Part shown: positions 43,261-51,746 of the stretch, in pieces
How the letters are laid out: each line of letters starts with the position of its first letter
How positions within the stretch are numbered: position 1 is the first letter of the stretch
Origin: Corynebacterium sp. zg-331
Lineage (GTDB): Bacteria; Actinomycetota; Actinomycetes; Mycobacteriales; Mycobacteriaceae
Reading direction: 5' to 3'
NCBI RefSeq assembly: GCF_014267345.1
Contig: NZ_JACMYD010000002.1
Span: 216,610 to 280,609 of the forward strand
DNA length: 64,000 nucleotides
Notes under the pieces: model-generated
What the model saw: only the letters and a program-made list of their open reading frames with translations
Databases searched by the model: none
What the model was told of the DNA's origin: nothing
Position numbers and translations under genes: made by a program

Positions 43261-44274
43261 GTGGGGCGGTGGCTGCATAACCCGTGGGTACGCTACGGCC
43301 TGGTGGCCCTCCTCCTCGCCGCCCTGGCCTACGCGCTGCGCGATAACGCCCACTTTCTGCGAGAGGGATGGGCGGCGCTGGGCGAGGCCCGCGGGCGCTA
43401 CCTGGCGGTGGCGGTGTTCTTCGCCGCCGTCACCATGGTCTTCCAAGCGGAGACGCTGGTCAGCCTGCTGCGCGCCACCGGTGTGCACTGCGGCCGGGGG
43501 CGCGCCAACGCCCTGGGCCTGGCCGCCAACGCGTGGTCAGCCACCCTGCCCGGCGGCCCGGCGGTGGCCGCCGCGATGATCTTCCGGGAGCAGTTGGCCT
43601 GGGGGGCGAGCGCGGTAGTGGCCAGCTGGTACATGGTGGTCTCGGGCCTGTTGTCTGCCGTCGGCATGGCGCTGCTGGGGCTCAGCGCGGTGTTCTTCCT
43701 GGGGGCCTCGGTTCACCCGGTGGCCCTCGGGGCATCGATCGTGGCGCTGGTGGCCATGCTCTGCGCGGTGAACTGGGCGGCCCGCAACCCGGCCACCGTG
43801 GAGGCCGGGTTGCTCGCGGGGCTGCGCTGGTACAACCGCCGCGTGCGCGCCCCGGAGGAGCGCTGGACGGATAAGCTCTCGGGCCTGCGCACGCAGCTGC
43901 GCGCCGTGGACGTCCCCCTGCCCCGCCTGGGGCTGGCGCTCCTGTGGTCCACGGCCAAGTGGGTGGCGGAGATCGTGTGCCTGTGGGCCTGCGTGGTGGC
44001 CGTGGGCGGCGATCCCGACATCGCCGGGGTCGCGCTATCCTTCCTGGCCGCCAAGCTCGTCGGTCAGGCGCAGATTACCCCCGGCGGGCTGGGGCCGGTG
44101 GACGTGACGCTCACCTCCACGCTGGTGGCCCTCGGGGAGATTCCCATGTCCCTGGCCGTGGCGGCGGCCATCGTGTTCCGCATGCTGACCTTCGTGTTGC
44201 TCGCCGCCGTAGGCTGGGTGGTGTTTTTGTGGTTCTGGGTTATTCGCTCACGAGAAAAGGAGAAACTCGCATGA
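43261..44274 (+). CDS. Lysylphosphatidylglycerol-synthase-TM / flippase-like membrane protein
   Basis: 337 aa, about eight transmembrane helices; family traits are AWSATLPGGPAVAAAMIFREQL and QAQITPGGLGPVDVTLTSTLV near residue 280. The soluble lysine-transfer domain of MprF is absent, so it may flip or scramble a lipid. GTG 43261 is 2 nt after the MmpL stop, and the stop overlaps the next ATG. It is therefore in the trmB-mmpL operon and may help deliver mycolate lipids. Confidence 0.82.
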   Translation: MGRWLHNPWVRYGLVALLLAALAYALRDNAHFLREGWAALGEARGRYLAVAVFFAAVTMVFQAETLVSLLRATGVHCGRGRANALGLAANAWSATLPGGPAVAAAMIFREQLAWGASAVVASWYMVVSGLLSAVGMALLGLSAVFFLGASVHPVALGASIVALVAMLCAVNWAARNPATVEAGLLAGLRWYNRRVRAPEERWTDKLSGLRTQLRAVDVPLPRLGLALLWSTAKWVAEIVCLWACVVAVGGDPDIAGVALSFLAAKLVGQAQITPGGLGPVDVTLTSTLVALGEIPMSLAVAAAIVFRMLTFVLLAAVGWVVFLWFWVIRSREKEKLA

Positions 44275-44579
44275 CCCGCTGGTGCGGCTACGACGCCCTC
44301 GCTATCGCCCTCTTTGCCCTTCTGGCCCGCGTGGCTCACCGCAGCGAGGACATGCCCCTGACCGTCACTGGGTGGCTATCCACCCTCTGGCCCTTCCTGC
44401 TCGGGGTGGCCCTGGCCTGGGGTCTCATCACCGCGCTCGGGCGGGGCGGGGCCACGGCAGCCTCGCCCTGGCGCAGCCTCGGCGTGGTGTGGCCGCTGAC
44501 CGTCGCCGTGGGCCTGAGCGTTTGGGGGCTGCGCCACGGAGCGGTGCCGCACTGGTCCTTCCTCATCGTGGCACCGTGA
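44271..44579 (+). CDS. DUF3054 small membrane protein
   Basis: 102 aa, four short hydrophobic segments; the DUF3054 pattern is DALAIALFALLARVAHRSED and WGLRHGAVPHWSFLIVA. AAAAGGAG lies before ATG 44271, which overlaps the previous stop (ATGA). It is last in the trmB-mmpL operon before a terminator. Function unknown. Confidence 0.88.
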   Translation: MTRWCGYDALAIALFALLARVAHRSEDMPLTVTGWLSTLWPFLLGVALAWGLITALGRGGATAASPWRSLGVVWPLTVAVGLSVWGLRHGAVPHWSFLIVAP

Positions 44580-44627
44580 CCTCCGGCGTTCTCATGGCCG
44601 GGTGGCGAGCGCTCGCCGGGCGCAAGT

Positions 44628-44659
44628 AAAAGGGCCGGGGTCCATCCCCCGGCCCTTTC
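44628..44659. terminator. Rho-independent terminator, bidirectional
   Basis: Arms AAAGGGCCGGGG and CCCCGGCCCTTT form a 12-bp stem with a short loop; T and A runs flank on either strand. It separates the trmB-mmpL operon from the convergent gene ending at 44676. Confidence 0.88.
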
Positions 44660-44675
44660 GGCGTGTCGCGCTGGT

Positions 44676-45137
44676 TTAGGCGCGGATCACGCGGCTAAAA
44701 GCCGGGTCGATCGCGGGGAGTGCCGCGGCCTCCACCTCGGTGTCCTCGTCCACCAGGGTGCTCAGGTCGAGCTCGGGCTTCTCCGCGTAGAGCGGCTTGC
44801 CCACGGTGGAGATCTTCTCGTAGCCCAGGGCCTTGAGGGCCTCGGTGATCTGGGCAAAGGCGCCCTGATCGGCCTGCTCATCAAAGGAATCCACCTGGCG
44901 TAGCACCACGGAATCCCCATCGAACTCCACGCTCACCAGATCATGCCCGGCCTCGTCCTCGATAGCCTGCACCGATGCCTCCGCGGCGGCCTGGCGATCC
45001 TCAGCGCCCTGATCGGTAGCTTCGCTCGCGGCCACGGTCTCCGCCACGGGGGCCTCGCTGGAGCTAAAGGGCGTACCGCCCAGGGAGAAGAGACCGGCCA
45101 TAGCCAGGGCCAGGCCCTTCAGAATCGTTACGAGCAT
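44676..45137 (-). CDS. Secreted protein of unknown function after accD3
   Basis: 153 aa. A hydrophobic N-terminus (MLVTILKGLALAMAGLFSLG) looks like a signal peptide or anchor, followed by an acidic Ala/Glu-rich linker (residues 25-65) and a compact domain with SVEFDGDSVVLRQVDSF and ALGYEKISTVGKPLYA. I recognise no family. The upstream extension to 45302 overlaps accD3 and is rejected. It is 94 nt after accD3 on the same strand and may be the last gene of the cluster. Confidence 0.7.
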   Translation of the reverse strand: MLVTILKGLALAMAGLFSLGGTPFSSSEAPVAETVAASEATDQGAEDRQAAAEASVQAIEDEAGHDLVSVEFDGDSVVLRQVDSFDEQADQGAFAQITEALKALGYEKISTVGKPLYAEKPELDLSTLVDEDTEVEAAALPAIDPAFSRVIRA

Positions 45138-45231
45138 GCAAGGCTCCCTATTTCTTCTTCGAAGGTACAATGCGGCCCCAACGCGACGGGGCCATATCCC
45201 TTTGAACCCTACTCTCCTTTCGTACCCTCCG

Positions 45232-46776
45232 CTACATCGGCGCAATGGGGTGCTTCTTCGGCAGATCGCTCTCCCGCTTGTCCGCCAGTTGGCGCAGGGC
45301 ACGACGCAGTTCCAGGCGGGTGTCGCGCGGCTGGATCATCGCGTCGAGGAAGCCACGCTCGGCGGCGACGTAGGGCGAGGTCATGTTCTGATCGTAGAAG
45401 TCCATAAAGAGCTTCTTCATCTGATCGCGCTGCTCCAGCGGGGCCGCCGCGATCTGCTTTCCCTGGATCATCACCACGGCCGCCGCCGCCCCCATCACCG
45501 CGATCTGCGCGGTGGGCCAGGCGAGGTTGATGTCCCCGGTGAGGTTCTTCGACCCCATCACCGCGTAGGCTCCGCCATAGGCCTTGCGCACGATGAGCGC
45601 CACCTTGGGCACGCTCGCCTCCACCACGGCAAATGCCAGCTTGGCCCCGCGGTGGATCAGGCCCTCCTTCTCCTGCGCCACCCCGGGCAGGTAACCCGGG
45701 GTGTCCACCACAAAGATCACCGGGATGTTGTAGGCATCGCAGGTGCGGATGAAGCGCGCGCCCTTGTCGGCGGCGTCGGCGTCGATGCAGCCCGCGTAGT
45801 GCATGGGCTGGTTGGCCACGAAGCCCACGGTGCGACCGTCGATCCTGCCGAAGGCGCAGATCAGGTTGGGCGCAAAGTTCTCCTGGATCTCGATGAGGTC
45901 CTCGTCGTCGCCCAGCTGCGCCAGCAGTTCCATCATGTCGTAGCCGGCGTTGGTGTCATCGGGCATGAAGGTGTCCAGGCCGCGGGTGTCGGCCACCTCC
46001 TCGTCGGTGGGCGCCGCCACCACGGGCGCGGGGTCGAAGCAGCTCGACGGCAGGTGCTCCAGAAGGTCGCGCACCAGGTCGAAGGCCTCGTCCTCGCTGC
46101 CCACCACGGCGGAGATATTGCCGTTGGCCTCCTGCTGGCGGGCTCCGCCGAGTTCGGCGGAACTGATGTCCTCTCCTGTGACCTCGCGGATCACCGCCGG
46201 ACCGGTGACGTACATCTCCGTCTCCCCGTCCACGGCGATGACGAAGTCCGTGGTCACCGGGGCATACACGGCACCACCGGCGGACTTGCCCAGCATGATG
46301 GAGATCTGCGGGCTGCGCCCGGACAGCGGCATCTGGCGGCGCGCGATCTCGGAATACATGGCCAGGGAGGTCACGGCGTCCTGGATGCGCGCCCCGCCGG
46401 AGTCCTGGATGCCGATCACCGGGCAGCCGATCTTGATGGCCATGTCCATGACCTCGACCACCTTGCGACCAAAGGTCACGCCCACCGAGCCGCCATACAC
46501 GGTCTTATCGTGGGCATAAACCACCACGGGGCGGCCGTCGATGCGCCCGTAACCGGTGACCACGCCGTCGGAATAGATGGCGTCCGGGTCGCCGGGGGTC
46601 TTGCCCAGCGCGCCGATCTCCATGAAGGAACCCTCGTCGAGCAGGGCCGCGATGCGTTGCCGGGGCGTGGTGCGCCCCGCCTCGTCGCGCTTGGCGCGGG
46701 AGCGCTCGCTGCCGGGGTCCTGCGCCTTGTCCAGGCGGCTTTGGAGATCCGCGAGTTTTTCCGCAGTGGTGGCCAC
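45232..46776 (-). CDS. accD3: Acyl-CoA carboxylase beta subunit AccD3 (mycolate type)
   Basis: 514 aa carboxyltransferase. Oxyanion-hole regions are SVGVTFGRKVVEVMD with GIQDSGGARIQD in the N-domain and VIFVVDTPGYLPGVAQEKEG with KAYGGAYAVMG in the C-domain. With a biotinylated alpha subunit encoded elsewhere it makes the 2-carboxyacyl-CoA that Pks13 condenses. GTG 46776 shares one base with the pks13 stop (TAGTG), so translation is coupled. Cluster order matches accD3-pks13-fadD32 in other mycolate bacteria. Confidence 0.95.
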   Translation of the reverse strand: MATTAEKLADLQSRLDKAQDPGSERSRAKRDEAGRTTPRQRIAALLDEGSFMEIGALGKTPGDPDAIYSDGVVTGYGRIDGRPVVVYAHDKTVYGGSVGVTFGRKVVEVMDMAIKIGCPVIGIQDSGGARIQDAVTSLAMYSEIARRQMPLSGRSPQISIMLGKSAGGAVYAPVTTDFVIAVDGETEMYVTGPAVIREVTGEDISSAELGGARQQEANGNISAVVGSEDEAFDLVRDLLEHLPSSCFDPAPVVAAPTDEEVADTRGLDTFMPDDTNAGYDMMELLAQLGDDEDLIEIQENFAPNLICAFGRIDGRTVGFVANQPMHYAGCIDADAADKGARFIRTCDAYNIPVIFVVDTPGYLPGVAQEKEGLIHRGAKLAFAVVEASVPKVALIVRKAYGGAYAVMGSKNLTGDINLAWPTAQIAVMGAAAAVVMIQGKQIAAAPLEQRDQMKKLFMDFYDQNMTSPYVAAERGFLDAMIQPRDTRLELRRALRQLADKRESDLPKKHPIAPM

Positions 46777-49700
46777 TAGTACGTGCCCCTTTCCAGGCTC
46801 TCGATGCGGCGGGTCAGGTGCGCCCCCACCGTGGCGATTTCCGGCTCGTCCACCACCGCGAGGTGGTCGCCGCGCAGCTGCACGATCTCCAGATCCGCCA
46901 CGATGGCGCCCCAGCCGCCGTCCGGGGCGATATTGGCGTAGGCCGGCTCCAGCTCGATGGCCCCCTCGTGCATCCGCTCCGCGCGGAAGAGCAGCACCGG
47001 CACCGTCACGTCCGCCCAGCGGCGCATGTCCAGGCTGTCCAGAATGCGGTTATCCACGAAGCTGGCGCGCTGGTGCTCCAGTACCCCGGCGGCCAGGCCG
47101 TGCTCGGCGGCGTCGGTGGTGCTCAAGAACTCCGTGAGCATGCCCAGCATGGCTTCCTCTCCAGCGGACTCCAGCAACTCGTAGGGGACGGGGAAATCCA
47201 GGCCATAGGTCTTCTTGGCAAAGGCGGCGTACCGCTCCCAGCGGGCCCTCGTCTCCTCCGGGGTGTCCGGGATCCGCTCGGCGGGCTGCACCGTGTCCAG
47301 CAAGACGATGGTGGCCACCTCCACCTCGTTCGTCGCACGAAGCTGGTGCGCCACCTCGTAGGCCAGGGCGCCGCCGAAGCTCCATCCGCCCAGGATCACC
47401 GGGCGGTCCTCCGCGAGCCGCGCGATCTCCTCCAGGTACGCCGCCGCGCGCTCCTCCAACGGGCCCTCCCGACGCTCCACGCCGTAGACCGGGACGCTCT
47501 CCGGCAGCCGACGCATGAGCGGCTGGTACACCACGGAGGAACCGCCAGCCGGGTGGAACAAGAACACCGCGGGCGCCGTCGAGCCCTCCGGGCGGGCGCG
47601 TAGAACGCGGATATTGCCCTCCACCTCGGTTTCTAGGCCCTCGCGCACCAGGTTGGCCAGCGGCTCCAGGGTGCGCGCCACCGCCACCTGCTCCGCGGTG
47701 ATCTCTACCCCGGAGCGTTCGCTGAGGCGCTGAGCAATCGCCTCCGCTACCTGCGCGGACACCTCCGGCAGCTCGCTGGTCACCCCGGCGGGGGCCGCCC
47801 CGCTGTGTCCCGCCCAGGTGGCAAAGACCAGGCGCTCGGAGGCGTCGCGCGGGGCCACGCCCACGCCCTGCGACGCGGCCTTCGACGCCTCCTCGGTCGC
47901 CGCGGGCTCGTCCGGTGCGGCGGTCACCTCGGCGGCCTTGCCCGCCACGGCCTGCTCCACCAGGGTGATCACGTCGGCCACCGAGCCGTCGCGCAGGGCC
48001 TGCACCTGCAAGGGCGGAATCTGGAAGTCGTTTTCGATGCGATTTTTGATCCGCATTCCCATCAGAGAGTCCAGGCCGAGGTCGATGAGCGGCAGCTCCA
48101 GGGGAAGATCCTCCGCGTCGTATCCCATCGACTCGGAGACGATCGCCCGCAGGCGCTCCTCCACCGTCTCTCCGGAGGCCGCGTCCCAATGGCGGGCCTC
48201 GACGTCGATCTCGCCCCGGGCGCCGGGCATACCGGTGGCCATGGCAGCCGACGGGATCGCGGTCGCCTCGGCGTCCGGCTCGCCCTGCAGCCGCTCGTCC
48301 CCGGCCACGAAGCCCTCCGCGAGCACCAGAGAACCGGTCTGCGCGGCGTAGACCGCCACCGAAAGGCCACCCAGGTGCCGGGTCACCACGGTGGTGACCT
48401 CCCCGGTGGCGGGGAGGGCGGCGTGCTCGCGCTTGGCCACCAGTCGGGCCTGCGGGTCGATCTCCGCAACGGCGGCCTCCACCAGGGCCAGGCCGGAGGG
48501 AACCCGGGTGGCCTCGGTACCAAAGGCCACTCGACCGTCCGGCAGGCTCACCCTGGCTCCCGGTATCCCGGCGGCGCCACCGGAGGGACGCGCGGGAGTC
48601 CAGTATTCCTGCTTCTTCCAGAGGGTGCCGGGGGCGTCGGGCAGCGTGGCGCCCAGGCCGCGCACCCGGCGGAAGTCCACGGGGGCGCCGGCGACGTAGA
48701 GGGCGGCGAGCAGGTCGCGCAGCGAGGCCACCGCGGGCACCTTACGCTTGAGGGCGAAGAGCAGCTGGGCGTCCGGCTTGCCGACGGCAAAGGCGGTGCT
48801 CATCATGCCCATGAGGGCCACCGGGTTCGGCGCGATCTCCACCAGGGCGGTGTGGCCGGCGGCAAAGGCGGCCTCAGTGGCGTCCTGGAACCACACGGCG
48901 TGACGGGTGCACCGCAGGAAGTAGTCCGCATCGTGCACGGTCTCACCCGGCCGATACACCCGACCGCGATCCACGGAGCTCAATAACGTGGTGTGCAGGG
49001 GGCGGGGGCGCAGGCCCGCGATCTCGGCGGCGAGCTCGCCCAGGATCGGGTCGAGCGCGCTGGTGTGGCCCGCGCCCTTGACCGCCAGCAGGCGGGCGAA
49101 CTTGCCCTCGGCCTCAAGGCGCTCCACCAGGGCGCTCACGTCGGCGCTGGGCCCGCCCACGGTGGTCATGCCCGGCGCGGTGTACACGGCGGGTTCGATG
49201 CGGGCGAAGCGCTCGTCCTCGGCGGCGAGCTGCGCCAGCGCCTCGGTGGACAGCTCCACCACGGCCATCGCGCCCCGTTCCTCCTCGGACAGGGAGTTCT
49301 CCCCCTCCCCCATGAGGCGGGAGCGGTGGCAGGCGATGCGCATGGCCTCCCGGGCGCTCAATCCCCCGGAGGCGTAGGCCGCCGCGATCTCGCCCATGGA
49401 CATGCCCATCACGGCGGCGGGGCGCACCCCCAGATCCGCCAACAGGTCGGTCAGCGCGATCTGGATGGCGGTGATGGTCACCTGCGCGGTTTCCGTGTTG
49501 TAGGTCTGGGCGTCGTCCAGGATCAGCGCGAGCATGGACCAGCCGGACTCGTACTGCACCAGGGAGTCCAGCTCCTCCAGGCGCTCCTTGAAGGCCGGGG
49601 AGACGGCCACCAGATCCGTGGCCATCTTGCGGTGCTGGGAGCCAAAGCCGGAATACACGAACACCGGCCCGGTGGCCGCCGGGGAGTCCGCCACCGCGAT

Positions 49701-51629
49701 CCCGGCGCTCTTCTTCCCCTCGGCCACCCGACGCAGGCGGGTGATGGCCTCGTCCACCGTGGCCGCCTGCACCACGGCGCGCGAACGCCCGTGATTGCGC
49801 CCCGCCAGGGTGCGCTCCAGGGCCGCGAGCAGCCCCTCGTCGCCTCCTCGCCAGTTCTCCAGGTAGTCCGCCAGCGCCGCGGCCTGCGCCCGACGCCGCG
49901 AGGGCAGGTGTCCGGAGACCGGGAGCAGCGCCGTCGCCTCCTCAGTCTCATCCAGGAGCGCCGCAGTGGCGGCCTCGGCCGCCCGGGTGTCGAGGCCGGA
50001 GTAATCCGCGGCGTCGAAGTCGCTGACCACCACGTGGGCGTTGGTGCCGCCGAAGCCGAAGCCGGATACGCCCGCGATCTTGCGGCCGGAATATTCCGGC
50101 CACTCGCGGGGATCCTCCACCACCTCCAGGCGCTCGGCGTCGAAGTCGATGTAGGGGTTGGGGCCCGCGTAATGGATGGAGGGCGGTATCACCTCGTTGT
50201 TCATGCCCAGGATCACCTTGGCCAGCCCCGCGGATCCCGCCGCGGACTCGGAATGGCCAAAGTTCGACTTCGCCGACCCCAGCAGCGTCGGGGAGGCGGC
50301 CTCGCGTCCCGCGCCCAGCACCTCGCCCAGGGCGGTGGCCTCGATGGGGTCGCCCAGCACCGTGCCCGTGCCGTGCGCCTCCACGTAATCCACCTCGCGG
50401 GGGTCAATCCCGGCGTCCGCGTAGGCCCGGCGCAGCACATCGGCCTGGGCCTCCGGGTTCGGGGCGGTCAGCCCGTTGGAGTGCCCGTCGGAGTTGATGG
50501 CGGAGCCGCGCAGCACCGCCAGGATGGTGTCCCCGTGGGCCACGGCGTCCGCCACCCGCTTGAGCACGAAGACCCCGGCACCATCGGCGCGCACGAAGCC
50601 ATCGGCGTCCTCGGAAAAGGCGTGAATGCGGCCGCTGGGGCTGATCACTCCGAGCTCTCCGAAGGCGGTGGAGACGAAGGGCGAGGCCATGATGTTCACG
50701 CCCCCGGCCAGGGCCACCGTGGCGTCGCCGGCGCGCAGGGAGCGGATCGCCTGGTGCACCGCCACGAGGGAGGAGGAGCACGCGGTATCCACCGCCACCG
50801 AGGGACCTCGGAAGTCGAAGGTGTAGGAGACCCGGTTGGGGATCACCGAGCTGGATGTGCCGGTGAGCGCGTAGGGGTGCGCGACCTGCGGATCGGCGGC
50901 GATCACCATGCCGTAGTCGTTATTGGAGGAGCCGTAGAACACGCCCACCGGGGTGCCGCGCAGCTCGTTGGCGGGCAGCTGCGCGTGTTCCAGGGCCTCC
51001 CAGGAGAGCTCCAGCATGATTCGCTGCTGGGGATCCATGTTGGTGGCCTCCAGGGGCGAAAGCCCAAAGAATTCCGCGTCGAAGGAGGAAATATCGTCCA
51101 GGTAACCGCCGGCGAGGTTCTGCTCGGCCATCTTGGCCCTGGCCACCGGGTCGCCCTCGTACTGCGCCCATCGCCCCTCCGGGGGCGCGGCGGTGGTGCC
51201 CTCGCGGCCCTCCACCAACAGGCTCCACATCTCGTCGAGGCTGTCTGCCCCGGGGAATCGCGCGGCCATACCGATCACGGCGATGTCGTGTTCCTCGGGG
51301 GCGGAGCTGGGCGCGGGGGCGAGGGGTACGGCGGCCGCCGTACCCCGTCCCCGCGCGCCGGAAGACTGCCCGGACAGCAGGTGCGTGGCGAGGTCTCCGA
51401 TGGTGGGATGCTCGTAGACCACGGTGGCGTCAAGCTTGCGCCCCAAGAGGTTTTCCAGCTCCCCGGAGAGCAGCACCGCGTCGCGGGAGGACAGGCCCAG
51501 GCTTTCCAGGGGTCGATCGTCGGTGATCTCCGCCACCGGAACGTCGGTCACCCCGGCCACCCATTCGCGCAGCCACTGGCGCAGCTGGGCGTCGGTCATC
51601 GTGACGGAGGCACGGGGGCTATCTGCCAT
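46776..51629 (-). CDS. pks13: Polyketide synthase Pks13 (mycolic acid condensase)
   Basis: 1617 aa. Order of domains: N-terminal ACP (LESLGLSSRDAV, Ser48), ketosynthase with DTACSSSLVAVH, EAHGTGT and SNFGHSESAAG, acyltransferase with GMSMGEIAAAYASGG, C-terminal ACP (DLGLDSLMGMRI) and a thioesterase with GGWSFGGALAYEV. It joins a meromycoloyl chain from FadD32 to a carboxyacyl chain and passes the beta-ketoester to trehalose. A Glu/Ala-rich linker precedes the thioesterase. ATG 51629 gives the family N-terminus; CGAGGAG lies upstream. Confidence 0.97.
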   Translation of the reverse strand: MADSPRASVTMTDAQLRQWLREWVAGVTDVPVAEITDDRPLESLGLSSRDAVLLSGELENLLGRKLDATVVYEHPTIGDLATHLLSGQSSGARGRGTAAAVPLAPAPSSAPEEHDIAVIGMAARFPGADSLDEMWSLLVEGREGTTAAPPEGRWAQYEGDPVARAKMAEQNLAGGYLDDISSFDAEFFGLSPLEATNMDPQQRIMLELSWEALEHAQLPANELRGTPVGVFYGSSNNDYGMVIAADPQVAHPYALTGTSSSVIPNRVSYTFDFRGPSVAVDTACSSSLVAVHQAIRSLRAGDATVALAGGVNIMASPFVSTAFGELGVISPSGRIHAFSEDADGFVRADGAGVFVLKRVADAVAHGDTILAVLRGSAINSDGHSNGLTAPNPEAQADVLRRAYADAGIDPREVDYVEAHGTGTVLGDPIEATALGEVLGAGREAASPTLLGSAKSNFGHSESAAGSAGLAKVILGMNNEVIPPSIHYAGPNPYIDFDAERLEVVEDPREWPEYSGRKIAGVSGFGFGGTNAHVVVSDFDAADYSGLDTRAAEAATAALLDETEEATALLPVSGHLPSRRRAQAAALADYLENWRGGDEGLLAALERTLAGRNHGRSRAVVQAATVDEAITRLRRVAEGKKSAGIAVADSPAATGPVFVYSGFGSQHRKMATDLVAVSPAFKERLEELDSLVQYESGWSMLALILDDAQTYNTETAQVTITAIQIALTDLLADLGVRPAAVMGMSMGEIAAAYASGGLSAREAMRIACHRSRLMGEGENSLSEEERGAMAVVELSTEALAQLAAEDERFARIEPAVYTAPGMTTVGGPSADVSALVERLEAEGKFARLLAVKGAGHTSALDPILGELAAEIAGLRPRPLHTTLLSSVDRGRVYRPGETVHDADYFLRCTRHAVWFQDATEAAFAAGHTALVEIAPNPVALMGMMSTAFAVGKPDAQLLFALKRKVPAVASLRDLLAALYVAGAPVDFRRVRGLGATLPDAPGTLWKKQEYWTPARPSGGAAGIPGARVSLPDGRVAFGTEATRVPSGLALVEAAVAEIDPQARLVAKREHAALPATGEVTTVVTRHLGGLSVAVYAAQTGSLVLAEGFVAGDERLQGEPDAEATAIPSAAMATGMPGARGEIDVEARHWDAASGETVEERLRAIVSESMGYDAEDLPLELPLIDLGLDSLMGMRIKNRIENDFQIPPLQVQALRDGSVADVITLVEQAVAGKAAEVTAAPDEPAATEEASKAASQGVGVAPRDASERLVFATWAGHSGAAPAGVTSELPEVSAQVAEAIAQRLSERSGVEITAEQVAVARTLEPLANLVREGLETEVEGNIRVLRARPEGSTAPAVFLFHPAGGSSVVYQPLMRRLPESVPVYGVERREGPLEERAAAYLEEIARLAEDRPVILGGWSFGGALAYEVAHQLRATNEVEVATIVLLDTVQPAERIPDTPEETRARWERYAAFAKKTYGLDFPVPYELLESAGEEAMLGMLTEFLSTTDAAEHGLAAGVLEHQRASFVDNRILDSLDMRRWADVTVPVLLFRAERMHEGAIELEPAYANIAPDGGWGAIVADLEIVQLRGDHLAVVDEPEIATVGAHLTRRIESLERGTY

Positions 51630-51746
51630 GCGAGGAGTCTCCCTATAAAAATGCTCGGTGAAAATACATGCGTGACTATCGTCAGCCCTGTAGGGTACCC
51701 CGCGGCACCCCACAATGCGACCGCCGTAGACGAAGGTTCCCGCCGG